From the NCBI GenBank assembly GCA_944389585.1, contig CALXMW010000005.1, positions 97,935-161,934 on the forward strand: 64,000 nt of DNA, in the 5' to 3' direction. This document shows, piece by piece, positions 43,187-52,407 of this stretch; positions within the stretch are counted from its first letter, which is position 1, and each line of letters opens with the position of its first letter. Under the pieces are notes generated by a model, which saw only the letters and a program-made list of their open reading frames with translations, was not told the DNA's origin and did no database searches. Made by a program: the position numbers and the translations under genes. This DNA comes from an uncultured Kiritimatiellota bacterium. GTDB lineage: Bacteria; Verrucomicrobiota; Kiritimatiellia; RFP12; DVOR01.

Positions 43187-44114
43187 GCTCCGCCCCCAAC
43201 CGAGCGAGGCCGGCCAGCGCGTCGACGCCTGGCTCGCCGCGAAGTTCCCCGGTCTGCCGCACACCGCCATCCGGCGTGCGCTCACGATGGGCGTGCTCAC
43301 CCTGCGCGGCCGCGCCTGCGCCAAAGGCGAGCGCGTCGAGGCCGGCGAGCCTTACGTCCTGCGCTGGGAGCCGGAGAGCGACGCGAAGCCCACGCCGAAC
43401 CGCGCCTTGCCGCTGGAGGTGCTGTGGGAGGACGACGCGCTTGTGGCCTTGCGCAAGCCCGCCGGCATGGATTGCCAACCGAACGACCCCGCCGAGCGCG
43501 ACACTTTGGCGAACGCCCTGCTGGCGCGCTTCCCCGAAATGGCCGGGGTGGGGGACGGCCCGCTCACCTGCGGCGTGCTCCATCGCATCGACCGCGACAC
43601 GTCCGGGCTGGTGCTGGCGGCGCGGAACCAGGCGGCTTACCTGGCCCTGCGGGCGCAGTTCGCCGCGCGGACGGTAGAGAAGCGCTACGTGGCCTTGGTG
43701 GCCGGAGAGGTGCGCGCCCCGGGGCGGTTGGAGAACCTGCTGGCGCACAACCCGCGCGCCCCGGGGCGGATGGTCGACGCCGAGAAATGGCGCGACGCCA
43801 AGCGCCCCATGCGGGCCGTGACGGCCTATTGGCCGATGAAGCGCCTGCGCTTGGGCGACCTGCGCTGCACGTTGCTGGACGTGGCGATCCGCACGGGCGT
43901 GACCCATCAAATCCGCGCGCAGCTTTCCTTCGCGGGGCTTCCCATCGTCGGCGACAAGCGGTATGGCGGGCCGCAGGTGGAGGGATTCGACCGCCATTTC
44001 CTTCACGCGCGGGTGGTGGCCTGCGCCCACCCGAAGACCGGCGCGCCCCTGCGCCTGGAGGCGCCGCCGACCGATGACCTGCGGCAGTTGCTGGCGCGGT
44101 GCGCCGCCTTGTGA
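43179..44114 (+). CDS. RluA/RluD-family pseudouridine synthase
   Basis: 311 residues. An S4-like N-terminus (QRVDAWLAAKFPGLPHTAIR) precedes the catalytic motif HRIDRDTSGLVL and the KRYVALV and THQIRAQLSFAGLPIVGD motifs. The modified RNA site cannot be assigned. Overlaps the helicase gene by 8 bp and is followed by truA and a second Rlu gene. Confidence 0.92.
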   Translation: MRELRPQPSEAGQRVDAWLAAKFPGLPHTAIRRALTMGVLTLRGRACAKGERVEAGEPYVLRWEPESDAKPTPNRALPLEVLWEDDALVALRKPAGMDCQPNDPAERDTLANALLARFPEMAGVGDGPLTCGVLHRIDRDTSGLVLAARNQAAYLALRAQFAARTVEKRYVALVAGEVRAPGRLENLLAHNPRAPGRMVDAEKWRDAKRPMRAVTAYWPMKRLRLGDLRCTLLDVAIRTGVTHQIRAQLSFAGLPIVGDKRYGGPQVEGFDRHFLHARVVACAHPKTGAPLRLEAPPTDDLRQLLARCAAL

Positions 44115-44122
44115 GGACGAGG

Positions 44123-44890
44123 ATGGAGCCTTTCCCGACGAGACGTTTCAAGCTGATCTGCGCCTACGACGGCACGGCCTATTTCGGTTGGCAGACCCAG
44201 CCCGGCCACGTGAGCGTGCAGGAGACCATCGAGCGCGTCCTCGCCGACATCGTCAAGGCCCCGCGCGTGGACATCCACAGCAGCGGCCGCACCGACCACG
44301 GCGTCCATGCCCGCGGACAAGTCTTCCATTGCGACCTTGCCACCCGCATGACCGAGCGCAGCCTCATGATGGCCCTCAACGCCAACGGCCGTCTGCCCCC
44401 GGACATCCGCATCCGCTCCTGCCGCGAGGTCGGCCCCGCCTTTCACGCCCGCTTCTCCGCCCTGCGCAAGGAATACCGCTACTACGTCTGGAACACCCGC
44501 CTGCTCCCGCCCACCAAGCGCCTCTACAACGCCCACGTCGTCCGCCCGCTCGACGTCGAGGCCATGCGCGAGGCCGCCCGGCGCTTCGTCGGCGAGCACG
44601 ACTTCGCGGCCTTCACGGCGAACCCCAACCGCCCCGTCGCTTCCACCGTCCGCACGATTTATGCCTTCGAGGTCTCCAAGCGCGGCTCGCAGGTCTGCTT
44701 CCGCGTCCAAGGCAACGGCTTTCTCTACAAGATGGTGCGTAGCCTCGTGGGTTTTCTCCTCCGCGTCGGCGCCGGGCAGGAACGCCCCGAGGCCGTCGAC
44801 GCCCTGCTCGCGCCCGGCAACCCGCGCACGGCCCGCGTGCCCTCCGCCCCCGCGTGCGGACTCTTCCTCTGGCAGGTGTGGTATGGCTGA
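44123..44890 (+). CDS. truA: tRNA pseudouridine(38-40) synthase
   Basis: 255 residues. Catalytic Asp in SGRTDHGVHA, plus YDGTAYFGWQ and FLYKMVRSLVGFLL motifs. The start MEPFPTRRFK was chosen because it follows GAGGACGAGG eight bases after the previous stop; an ATG 24 bases earlier has no ribosome site. It modifies the anticodon arm of several tRNAs. Confidence 0.95.
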   Translation: MEPFPTRRFKLICAYDGTAYFGWQTQPGHVSVQETIERVLADIVKAPRVDIHSSGRTDHGVHARGQVFHCDLATRMTERSLMMALNANGRLPPDIRIRSCREVGPAFHARFSALRKEYRYYVWNTRLLPPTKRLYNAHVVRPLDVEAMREAARRFVGEHDFAAFTANPNRPVASTVRTIYAFEVSKRGSQVCFRVQGNGFLYKMVRSLVGFLLRVGAGQERPEAVDALLAPGNPRTARVPSAPACGLFLWQVWYG

Positions 44891-45815
44891 GGAGGAGGAA
44901 GGCGAGGTCTTTGCCCTGACGGTCGAGGGCGGCGCGCCCGAACGCCGCCTGGATCAGTGGCTCGCGCGGCGTCTGCCGGGGCTCACCCGCTCGCGCATCC
45001 AGGCGCTCGCCAAGCAAGGATGCCTCACCGATGCCGAGGGCCGCCCCGTCGCCAAGCTCTCCGCCGCCCCCCTGCCCGGCGCCGTCTATGCCCTCACCCT
45101 GCCCCCCGCCGAGCCCACCGACATCGTGCCCGAGGACATCCCTCTCGACGTCCTGTACGAGGACGCCGAGCTTTTGGCGCTCAACAAGCCCGCCGGCCTC
45201 GTCGTCCACCCCGCCTGCGGCCACAGCCGCGGCACCCTTGTCAACGCCCTGCTTTGGCATTGCCCGGATCTCCGCGGCATCGGCGGCGAGAGGCGCCCCG
45301 GCATCGTCCACCGCCTGGACATGGACACCTCGGGCGTGCTCGTCGTGGCCAAGAGCGACCGCGCCTACCAAGGGCTCGCCCGCGCCTTCGCCGCGCATGA
45401 CCTGCGCAAGGAATACGTCGCCGTCGTCCATGGCGCGCCGCCCACCGTGGGCACGCTCGAGACGCTCCTCGGGCGCAGCCCCGCCAATCGCCAGAAGATG
45501 GCCATCCTGCGCACGGGCGGCAAGCGCGCCGTCACGCATTGGCGCGTCGAGGCAGCCTTGCCGGACGGCCTTTGCCGCGTGGCCTGCGAGATTGAGACGG
45601 GGCGCACCCACCAAATCCGCGTCCATCTGGCCTCTCTCGGCACCCCCATCGTCGGCGACGCGCTCTATGGCAAGCCCGCCCTCGACAAGCGGCTGCCCCA
45701 TCCGCCCGCCCGCCAGTTGCTCCACGCGCGGCGGCTGACGCTCCGCCACCCCGTCACCGGGGAGCCTCTCCTGCTCGAGGCTCCGTTCCCCCTGGATTTC
45801 GCGCCGTACCTTTGA
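44883..45815 (+). CDS. RluD-type 23S rRNA pseudouridine synthase
   Basis: 310 residues with an S4 domain (RRLDQWLARRLPGLTRSRIQ), the catalytic motif HRLDMDTSGVLVVAK and RTHQIRVHLASLGTPIVGD. It fits RluD (positions 1911/1915/1917) best among RluA-family members but could be RluC-like. Overlaps truA by 8 bp; third pseudouridine synthase in a row. Confidence 0.92.
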   Translation: MAEEEEGEVFALTVEGGAPERRLDQWLARRLPGLTRSRIQALAKQGCLTDAEGRPVAKLSAAPLPGAVYALTLPPAEPTDIVPEDIPLDVLYEDAELLALNKPAGLVVHPACGHSRGTLVNALLWHCPDLRGIGGERRPGIVHRLDMDTSGVLVVAKSDRAYQGLARAFAAHDLRKEYVAVVHGAPPTVGTLETLLGRSPANRQKMAILRTGGKRAVTHWRVEAALPDGLCRVACEIETGRTHQIRVHLASLGTPIVGDALYGKPALDKRLPHPPARQLLHARRLTLRHPVTGEPLLLEAPFPLDFAPYL

Positions 45816-45841
45816 GCGCGCCCGCGTGGTTGCGCGGAAAC

Positions 45842-45874
45842 AAAAAAGCCCCGGCTTGCGGCCGGGGCTTTTTT
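45842..45874. terminator. Strong bidirectional terminator
   Basis: GCCCCGGC-TTGCG-GCCGGGGC (45848-45868) with A6 before and T6 after. Ends the der-to-rlu operon and the convergent MFS gene. Confidence 0.93.
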
Positions 45875-45914
45875 GTGGCGCGTGGTGCGCGCCGTGGGGG
45901 TTGTTGGGTGGGGC

Positions 45915-47807
45915 TCAGTTGAGCTTCTTCTTGCCTTCGAAGTAGGCTTCGATCTCTTCCAGGGTGCGGCCCTTGGTCTCCGGCAGGAAGAAGACGGCGG
46001 TGATCCAGTAGATCACCGTGCAGGCGGCGCAGAAGAAAAAGATGGTGGAGTAGCCCCAGTTGCCGACCACTGGCAGGAAGGTGCCGGCGATGACCGTGGA
46101 GACGCCTTGGTTGATGAGCAGGGCCACGGACATGCCGACGGCGCGGATGCGGTTGGGCATGAGCTCGGAGAGGGCCAGCCAGACGCAGACGCCCGGGCCG
46201 ATGGCGTAGGTGGCGATGAAGATGGCGAAGAAGGCGGTGACGAGCCAGCCGTTGACGGGGCTGGGGAGGTCGCCGACCTCGAAGTGCTTGAGGACAAAGG
46301 TCTTCTTCGCAGGGGCGGCGCCGTCCTTGGCCTCGCGGTCTTGGGCGGGGATCTTGACGGTGAGGTCGTCGGTCCAGGCCTTGAGGTTCTCGGCGTTCTG
46401 CTTGGCGGCGGCGGCGATGGCATCGGCCTTGGCTTTGGCGGCCTCGAGGCCTTCGCCGGGGACGGTTTCGGGCTGGATGGGGACGAAGGGCTTGACGACG
46501 ACGGTCTTCATGCCCATTTCGCCATCCTGCTCGTAGACGATTTTGACCTGTGCACCGCCCTCGGGGAAGTCCTTCTGGGTGATGCCGGCGATGACTTCGG
46601 GGGTGAGGGTGGCGATGAAGTCGTAGGCGTTTTCAATCATCTTCCCGGTCTCGGCGCCGGCCTTGACCTCGGGCTCGGTGAGGGTCTGGAGCTTGGCGGC
46701 GGCGGTGACGAGGGGGGCGGTGGCGTAGTCTTCCATGGTGCGCTCGGAGCGCAGGAAGAGGAAGGCGACGCCAAGGAGGCCGACGATGATGCCGGTGGTG
46801 CCGATGGTGAGGAGGGCCTTGCGGCCGAGGCGGTCGACGAGCAGCATGGCGACGAGCGTCATGACCATGTTGAGGATCTTGACGGTGAGGTCGCCCCAGT
46901 TGGCGATGGCGCCGTCGAGGCCGGCCTGGCGGAGGACGTCGACGATGTAGGCGAGGACGGAGTTGATGCCGGTGGCCTGGTTGCAGGCGAGGATGACGAC
47001 CGCGAGGATGAAGGGGACGATGTACTTCTTCTGGAGGAGGGAGTCTTTGTGGGCGGTGGTCTGGGCCTTGGCGGCCTCGGCCTCGGCGGCGATGGAGGCG
47101 CCCATGTCGTCGAGCTCCTTTTGGGCGGCCTCGGGGCCGCGGCTGCGGGCGAGGGCGGCGAGGGCGGCCTCTTTGCGGCCTTTGCCGAAGAGCCAGCGGG
47201 GGGATTCGGAGATGGCGAAGGCGCCGAGGGTGAAGATGACGCCGGGGACGGCGCAGGCCCAGAAGATGGCCTTCCAGGCGAACTCCATCGCGCCAAAGAC
47301 GTCGCCGTTGGCGGCCTTCACGGCGTCGACGTGCATGGAGAAGCCCAGGCCGACGAGGGCGGCGAAGACGAGGCCGATGGTGAGCATGAACTGGAACATG
47401 CCCGTGCCGAAGCCACGCTTGTCGGGGGTGAGGCATTCGGCCAAGTAGAGCGGGACGACGACGCCGACGAAGCCGGCGGCCGCGCCCTGCAGGATGCGCC
47501 CGGCGAGGAGCCAGCCCAGGCCTGTGGGCACGCAGATGATGGGCACACTGAGCACGAAGCAGACGCCGGAGATGATCATGAGCCATTTGCGGCCCATCCA
47601 TTCGGCGAGCGTGCCGGCGAAAAGGGAGGAGAGGACGGAGCCCAGGAGCACCGCGGCGACGACGTAGGAGAGTTCGGCGGGGGTGTAGCTGGTGGTGGCC
47701 TGGAGATAGGGCAGGGCGCCGGCGATGACGCCGACGTCGATGCCGTAGAGCAAGCCGCCGAGGCCGGCAATGAAGAGGAGATACTTGTTGTAGAAGGCGG
47801 TTGTCAT
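45915..47807 (-). CDS. MFS sugar porter with a large extracytoplasmic insert
   Basis: 630 residues, versus about 460-500 for typical sugar porters. Twelve helices with the hallmark motifs AEWMGRKW, ESPRWLF, the QATGINSVLAYI segment, DRLGRK and PETKGRTLEEIE. Between helix 9 (ending near residue 355) and helix 10 (GWLVTAFFAIF, near 516) lies an extra domain of about 160 polar residues, which by topology faces the periplasm. It starts 35 bases below the terminator that follows the ROK-like gene, so it is in the same locus but may depend on read-through. Confidence 0.9.
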   Translation of the reverse strand: MTTAFYNKYLLFIAGLGGLLYGIDVGVIAGALPYLQATTSYTPAELSYVVAAVLLGSVLSSLFAGTLAEWMGRKWLMIISGVCFVLSVPIICVPTGLGWLLAGRILQGAAAGFVGVVVPLYLAECLTPDKRGFGTGMFQFMLTIGLVFAALVGLGFSMHVDAVKAANGDVFGAMEFAWKAIFWACAVPGVIFTLGAFAISESPRWLFGKGRKEAALAALARSRGPEAAQKELDDMGASIAAEAEAAKAQTTAHKDSLLQKKYIVPFILAVVILACNQATGINSVLAYIVDVLRQAGLDGAIANWGDLTVKILNMVMTLVAMLLVDRLGRKALLTIGTTGIIVGLLGVAFLFLRSERTMEDYATAPLVTAAAKLQTLTEPEVKAGAETGKMIENAYDFIATLTPEVIAGITQKDFPEGGAQVKIVYEQDGEMGMKTVVVKPFVPIQPETVPGEGLEAAKAKADAIAAAAKQNAENLKAWTDDLTVKIPAQDREAKDGAAPAKKTFVLKHFEVGDLPSPVNGWLVTAFFAIFIATYAIGPGVCVWLALSELMPNRIRAVGMSVALLINQGVSTVIAGTFLPVVGNWGYSTIFFFCAACTVIYWITAVFFLPETKGRTLEEIEAYFEGKKKLN

Positions 47808-47841
47808 GGGTGGGCCCTCGTTGGCGTGATGGCAAAAAGAA

Positions 47842-47871
47842 GGCCCGCCGCAGGGGTGCCTGCGGCGGGCC
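47842..47871 (-). terminator. Terminator between the ROK-like and MFS genes
   Basis: GGCCCGCCGCAGG / CCTGCGGCGGGCC perfect 13 bp stem (47842-47854 with 47859-47871); on the minus strand followed by TTCTTTTTG. It may attenuate transcription of the MFS gene. Confidence 0.8.
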
Positions 47872-47877
47872 AAGGGG

Positions 47878-49269
47878 TCAGCACTCGGGGAGCGAGGCGG
47901 CGGCGGCGGATTGGCCGAGGCGGCGCACCTGCTCATCGGGCATGAAGACGTCGATGTCGTACTCGGGGAACTCCTCCTTGAGCACCTGCTTGGCGGTGGT
48001 GAGGATGAGGTCGCCGCCCTTGCCGGAGGAGACGCGCCCGAGGAGCATCAGGGAGTGGTAATCGTAGAACTCGGCGTACCAGGGGAGCGTGTAGCCCAGA
48101 TAGATGCCGATGGCCTTGTAGATGTCGACGGCGACGGGGTCGTCGGCCTCCATGGCCTTCTGGACTTCCTTGAGGCGGAGGGGGAGCGCCTCTTCTTTGA
48201 AGGGGAACCCTGCGGCGAGGCCGAGCTTGTTGACGGCCTGCTGGGAGAAGTAGAGCGCGCCGACGCCGACGTCGCCGGACCAGGGGTCGGCGGCGGCCTC
48301 GCAGTTGAGGTCGACGGGGGCGAAGGCGAGCTCGGAGATGCGGCCGGTGAGGACGCCCTTCTCGGAGTTGTCGATGTAGCCGACGGCCTCGGAGGTGCCC
48401 ATGGCCAGGCCGATGATGCCCTTCTTGCCGAGGGCGAGGCGGCCGACGAGGGCGGAGACGTCGCCGTCGTTGGCGACCTCGAAGGGGACGCCGTAGTCGG
48501 CCTTGAGGCGCTTGAAGAGCTTCTGGGCCTTGGCGTATTCGGCGGGGTCCTTGATGCCCTTGATGAGGCCGGCGGTGCGGAGCTCGTTGTCGACGATGAC
48601 GCCGGCGGAGGAGCCGCCGATGGCGTCGACCTTGCCGCCGGGGAGGTGGCTGATGGTCTCGTCAAAGCCGGCCTTGATGTGGGAGTAGTGGTAGTCGGAG
48701 TCGGTGGCGTTGTAGGGATCCCAGGGGACTTCCTTCTGCCAGACGCTCTCGCCGTTGACCATGGCGGTGAGCTTGAAGTCGGAGCCGCCGAGGTCGAAGC
48801 CGATGCGGTTGCCGTTCATGTTGCCGCCGAGGGAGATGGCCAGGTCATGGCCTTGGGGGATTTGGGCTGCGGGGGCCTCGACGATCTCGATGGGGCGGCC
48901 GTAGATGGTCTTGAAGAAGTCCCAGTCGAAGGCGCGGGCGCCCTTCTCGGAGTAGTCGGCCTTGATTTTGTCGGCGACGGCCTTGGGGGCGTCGAGGTAG
49001 ATCTTGAAGCCGCCGGCGGACCAGAGCATGAACTTGACGATGCGCTCGACAAAGCGGGCAAAGCCGGGGCAGTCGACGGCGCGCTTGGGGTAGGGCAGCT
49101 CGTAGCGGGCGACGGCCCCGTTGTCGCGCTCGATGGCGACGGTGACGACGCCGCCGGGATCCTTGGCCGCGTCTTCCTTGATGCGGCGGAGTTTCAGGAA
49201 GGCGGGCTTGAAGCCCGGGTCGAAGGGCGGCACGAACTTGATGGCCGAGCAGGCGCAATCGTGGGCCAT
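47878..49269 (-). CDS. ROK-like sugar kinase-fold protein
   Basis: 463 residues. An N-terminal extension of about 165 residues precedes the actin-like phosphate motif GFDLGGSDFK, a VANDGDVSAL segment aligned with the catalytic ND, and AMGTSEAVGYI. The CxCGxxGC zinc motif of classical ROK proteins is absent. It is probably a sugar kinase or sugar-binding ROK relative. AAGGAG precedes the start; it follows the GH109-like gene by 23 bases and precedes a sugar porter, supporting a catabolic role. Confidence 0.75.
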   Translation of the reverse strand: MAHDCACSAIKFVPPFDPGFKPAFLKLRRIKEDAAKDPGGVVTVAIERDNGAVARYELPYPKRAVDCPGFARFVERIVKFMLWSAGGFKIYLDAPKAVADKIKADYSEKGARAFDWDFFKTIYGRPIEIVEAPAAQIPQGHDLAISLGGNMNGNRIGFDLGGSDFKLTAMVNGESVWQKEVPWDPYNATDSDYHYSHIKAGFDETISHLPGGKVDAIGGSSAGVIVDNELRTAGLIKGIKDPAEYAKAQKLFKRLKADYGVPFEVANDGDVSALVGRLALGKKGIIGLAMGTSEAVGYIDNSEKGVLTGRISELAFAPVDLNCEAAADPWSGDVGVGALYFSQQAVNKLGLAAGFPFKEEALPLRLKEVQKAMEADDPVAVDIYKAIGIYLGYTLPWYAEFYDYHSLMLLGRVSSGKGGDLILTTAKQVLKEEFPEYDIDVFMPDEQVRRLGQSAAAASLPEC

Positions 49270-49292
49270 GGTTGGTTCTCCTTGTTAAAGGG

Positions 49293-50753
49293 TTAGACGT
49301 TCAGTTGCTGGCCGGCCTTGGCATCCTGGTTGAGCTCAAGGTCGACGGTCTCGATACCGAGCGGGGCGAGGTCCTGCCAGGCGCCACGGGTGAAGTCGGG
49401 CACCTCGACGGGGGCGCCGTCGTTGGCGTTGGAGATCTCGGAGAGTTCGGCGATGACGGACCACTGGCAGGACTCGTAGACGTTGATGTCCAGCGGGAGG
49501 CCGTTCTGCAGGCAGTAGCAGAGGCGCAGGTCCATGAGGAAGTCCATGCCGCCGTGGCCGCCGAGACGCTGGGCGAGCTCGCCGGATTCCTCCCAGAGGG
49601 GATGGCGGTACTTCGCGACAATCTCGCCAAGCTGCTTTTCGTTGGCCCAACCGAGGTGCGGCGCGGTGTATTGAGGATCGAGGGCGATGCGCAGGGGATA
49701 GTCCTGGAGGACGCCCCGGGTGCCGCTGATGAGGTTGATGCGGGTGTAGGGGCGGGGGCTGGTGGTGTCGTGCTGGACGAGGATGGTGCGCCCCTTGACC
49801 GTCTTGATGATGGAGGTGGACATGTCGCCCTGCTTCCAGGGGCCGGTGAGCGCGTCTACGTCGCTCATGCCATACTTCGTGCCCTTGGACTTCGCCTTGA
49901 GGGCTTCGATCTCGGCGGCGTGGACCTTGACGTACTCGGAGAAGCCGAACTCGCCGCTGTTCAGGCAGGTGAGGACGCGCATCTGGTCGCCGCGGCCGAC
50001 GTTCATGTATTGGCAGATGGGGCCGAGGCCGTGGGTGGCGTAGGGGTTGCCGCCGTGCTGGGCGTTCCACTTCAGGCGCCAGAAGCCCTCGTAGGAATTA
50101 TCCTTGAAGTTCCAGGCGCGCAGGTCGTGGATGTAGGCGCCTTCGCCGTGAACGAGCGTGCCGAGGATGCCCTGGCGCACCATGTTGAGGGCGAGCATCT
50201 CGCTGTCGCCGTAGCAGCAGTTTTCCAGGAGCATGCAGTGGACGCGGTTCTCCTCGGCCAGGTCGATGATGTCCCAGCAGTCTTCCACGTGGAAAACCAT
50301 CGGCACTTCGCAGGCCACGTGCTTCTTGTGGCTGAGGGCGTACTTCACCATCTCCACGTGCATCTGCCAGGGCGTGGCGACGTAGACCAGGTTGACGTCC
50401 GGGTCATCGACGAGCTTCTTCCACTCGTCCGGCCCGCCGAAGTAGCCCTTGGGCGCGGAGAACCCGTGCTCGGTGAGCCAGCTGGTGGGGGCCGCGACGC
50501 GCGCCTCAAAGAGGTCGGAGAGCGCCGTGACGCGCACGCCGGGGATGGCCGAGAGGCGGTAAACCGCGCCGGGGCCGCGCATGCCCAGGCCGATCACGCC
50601 GACCTTGACGGTCTCAAGCGGCGCGCAGCTCAGCCCGCCGACGTGCGGATGCTTGCGCCCGGGGATTTTGCACCCGATGGCGCCGGCCATGGTCGCGGCA
50701 CCCATCATGCCAGAGGCTTTCAGGAAACTTCTGCGGGTAGAGAAAAGACTCAT
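49293..50753 (-). CDS. Tat-exported GH109-type Gfo/Idh/MocA protein
   Basis: 486 residues. A twin-arginine signal (STRRSFLKASG) is followed by a lipobox-like GAIGC. The Rossmann motif is GVIGLGMRG. ENCCYGDSEMLALNMVRQG and EGAYIHDLR are characteristic of GH109, whose members cleave alpha-GalNAc by an NAD-dependent redox mechanism. It is probably exported, or lipid-anchored, to process GalNAc-type glycans. First gene of the locus with the ROK-like protein and sugar porter; AAAGGAG precedes the ATG. Confidence 0.88.
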   Translation of the reverse strand: MSLFSTRRSFLKASGMMGAATMAGAIGCKIPGRKHPHVGGLSCAPLETVKVGVIGLGMRGPGAVYRLSAIPGVRVTALSDLFEARVAAPTSWLTEHGFSAPKGYFGGPDEWKKLVDDPDVNLVYVATPWQMHVEMVKYALSHKKHVACEVPMVFHVEDCWDIIDLAEENRVHCMLLENCCYGDSEMLALNMVRQGILGTLVHGEGAYIHDLRAWNFKDNSYEGFWRLKWNAQHGGNPYATHGLGPICQYMNVGRGDQMRVLTCLNSGEFGFSEYVKVHAAEIEALKAKSKGTKYGMSDVDALTGPWKQGDMSTSIIKTVKGRTILVQHDTTSPRPYTRINLISGTRGVLQDYPLRIALDPQYTAPHLGWANEKQLGEIVAKYRHPLWEESGELAQRLGGHGGMDFLMDLRLCYCLQNGLPLDINVYESCQWSVIAELSEISNANDGAPVEVPDFTRGAWQDLAPLGIETVDLELNQDAKAGQQLNV

Positions 50754-50809
50754 CTGTCGTACTCCTTTTGTGTCAGTTCAGCTGGCCAACCACGGCCATT
50801 TACGGAGAT

Positions 50810-50838
50810 AGTGTAGCCCATCGCGCCCGCCAAGTCAA
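50810..50838 (-). promoter_or_regulatory. Promoter of the GH109 locus
   Basis: Minus strand: TTGACT (50833-50838), a 17-base spacer, TACACT (50810-50815), then a roughly 50-base leader with AAAGGAG. The -35 overlaps the rsmE stop. It is one of the clearest sigma-70-type promoters in the window. Confidence 0.75.
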
Positions 50839-51545
50839 GCGCGCCGGAGCCGGTCGGCCAGGACGGCCGGCAGGGCGACGGCGGCGGTGTCGGTGCGCAG
50901 GGGGCGCGGGCCCAGGGAGATCGGGGCGAAGCCATGCGCCGCGAAGGCCGCGTTCTCGGCCTCCGTCCAGCCTCCGTCCGGGCCGATGGCGAGGATGGGC
51001 GGCGCGGCGCGGTCGGGCGCCGGGCCGGCGGCGCCTCCCGGGGCGGGGTTGGCGATGAGGCGCGTGCCCACGCTCGGGAGCGCCGCCCAAAGGTCGCGCA
51101 GACGGGGGAAGAGGCGGACGCGCGGCAGGGCGGTGGTTTTGCCTTGCATGAGGCCTTCGAGGAGGACGGGGCGGTATTCCTCCTCGCGCAGGAGGTGCAT
51201 GTTGAAGTAGCTCTTCTCCACCTTGGCCGCGCCGACGAGGAAGAGGTCGCGCACGCCGAGCGTCGCGCTTTGGAAGAGGATGCGGCGCAGTTGGCGCGGC
51301 CGCGTCAGGGCCAGCACAAGGTCATACCAGGGCGCCGGCGCCTCGCCTTCGGCGCGGAAGGCGAGGGTCACGGTCTCCGAGACGGCCTCGACGGTGGCCG
51401 TGCCGACGGGGCCGCCCACCACGCCGGCCTGGAAGCGGTCGCCCACTGCGGCGTGGAGCACGGCACGCAGGTGTTCGGCCCGCGCGCCCCCGACGGTTGC
51501 GCGGCCGTCGGCGAGCTCCTCGGGTTCCAGCAGGATGAGGTTCAT
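50835..51545 (-). CDS. rsmE: 16S rRNA m3U1498 methyltransferase
   Basis: 236-residue SPOUT methyltransferase. The N-terminal PUA-like part (MNLILLEPEEL, AEHLRAVLH) and the knot motifs AIGPDGGWTEAEN and SLGPRPLRTDTAA are diagnostic. Methylates U1498 of 16S rRNA. Its ATG overlaps the dapF TGA by four bases; last gene of the FHA-ruvA-dapF-rsmE operon. Confidence 0.95.
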   Translation of the reverse strand: MNLILLEPEELADGRATVGGARAEHLRAVLHAAVGDRFQAGVVGGPVGTATVEAVSETVTLAFRAEGEAPAPWYDLVLALTRPRQLRRILFQSATLGVRDLFLVGAAKVEKSYFNMHLLREEEYRPVLLEGLMQGKTTALPRVRLFPRLRDLWAALPSVGTRLIANPAPGGAAGPAPDRAAPPILAIGPDGGWTEAENAAFAAHGFAPISLGPRPLRTDTAAVALPAVLADRLRRA

Positions 51546-52384
51546 TCCACGTTGGCCAGGTCGTTGCCCAGCAGGGAGAGGTCGATGGCGCCCTGGTAGA
51601 CTTCCTTGACGGGGCCGGAGAGGGTCAGGCCGGTGCAGCGGTTGCCGCGCCAATCGGCATCCACCCCCAGGATGAAGCCGCCGCCGGTGCGCACGGACAT
51701 CGGCAGGGTGCCGGCGTGGGCCTCCACGGCGGTGATGGCGGCGGCCACCGCGCCCGTGCCGCAGGCGCCGCTTTCGGCCTCGACGCCGCGTTCGTAGGTG
51801 CGGATGGAGAGATGGTCGGCGTCGCGCTGGGCGACGAAGTCCACGTTCACCCCTTCCGGCGCGAAGGCCGGGTGGAGGCGGATGGCGCGTCCCAGGGCCA
51901 TCACGTCGAGGGTCTCGGGGCTGTCGGCGCGGATGACGAAGTGGGGCACGCCGGTGTTGATGTAGTCGCCTTCGATGGGGCGCCCGTCCACGTGGATGAC
52001 CATGCCGTAGCTGCGGGCGGTGGGCTCGGGCATCCAGACTTTGACGTTGCAGTCGCCGAGGATCTCGGCGTCGAGCAGACCGCAGGAGGTTTCCATCGTC
52101 ATGGCGCGGGGGGCGGCGCCGATTTTGTGGGCGAACCAGGCGGCGCAGCGCGCGCCGTTGCCGCACATGTCCACCTCGGTGCCGTCGGGGTTCAGGAAGC
52201 GCATCCGGAAGTCCGCGCGGTCGGATTTTTGGATGAGGATGATCCCTTCGCAGCCGACGCCCGTGCGCCGCGCGGCGAGCAGGCTCATCAGCACGTAGTC
52301 CTGCCACGGCACCGTGCCCTCGCGGTCGTCGAGCATCACGAAGTCGTTTGCCGCGCCATGCATTTTGGTGAATTGGAGCACCAT
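51542..52384 (-). CDS. dapF: Diaminopimelate epimerase
   Basis: 280 residues. The two catalytic cysteines lie in DMCGNGARC and SGACGTGAVA. Converts LL- to meso-diaminopimelate for lysine and peptidoglycan. The start MVLQFTKMHGAANDFV follows AAGGAGG. Its place between ruvA and rsmE is unusual for a cell-wall gene but is consistent with a housekeeping operon. Confidence 0.96.
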   Translation of the reverse strand: MVLQFTKMHGAANDFVMLDDREGTVPWQDYVLMSLLAARRTGVGCEGIILIQKSDRADFRMRFLNPDGTEVDMCGNGARCAAWFAHKIGAAPRAMTMETSCGLLDAEILGDCNVKVWMPEPTARSYGMVIHVDGRPIEGDYINTGVPHFVIRADSPETLDVMALGRAIRLHPAFAPEGVNVDFVAQRDADHLSIRTYERGVEAESGACGTGAVAAAITAVEAHAGTLPMSVRTGGGFILGVDADWRGNRCTGLTLSGPVKEVYQGAIDLSLLGNDLANVE

Positions 52385-52407
52385 GTCAACGCCTCCTTCC
52401 GGGCCGG

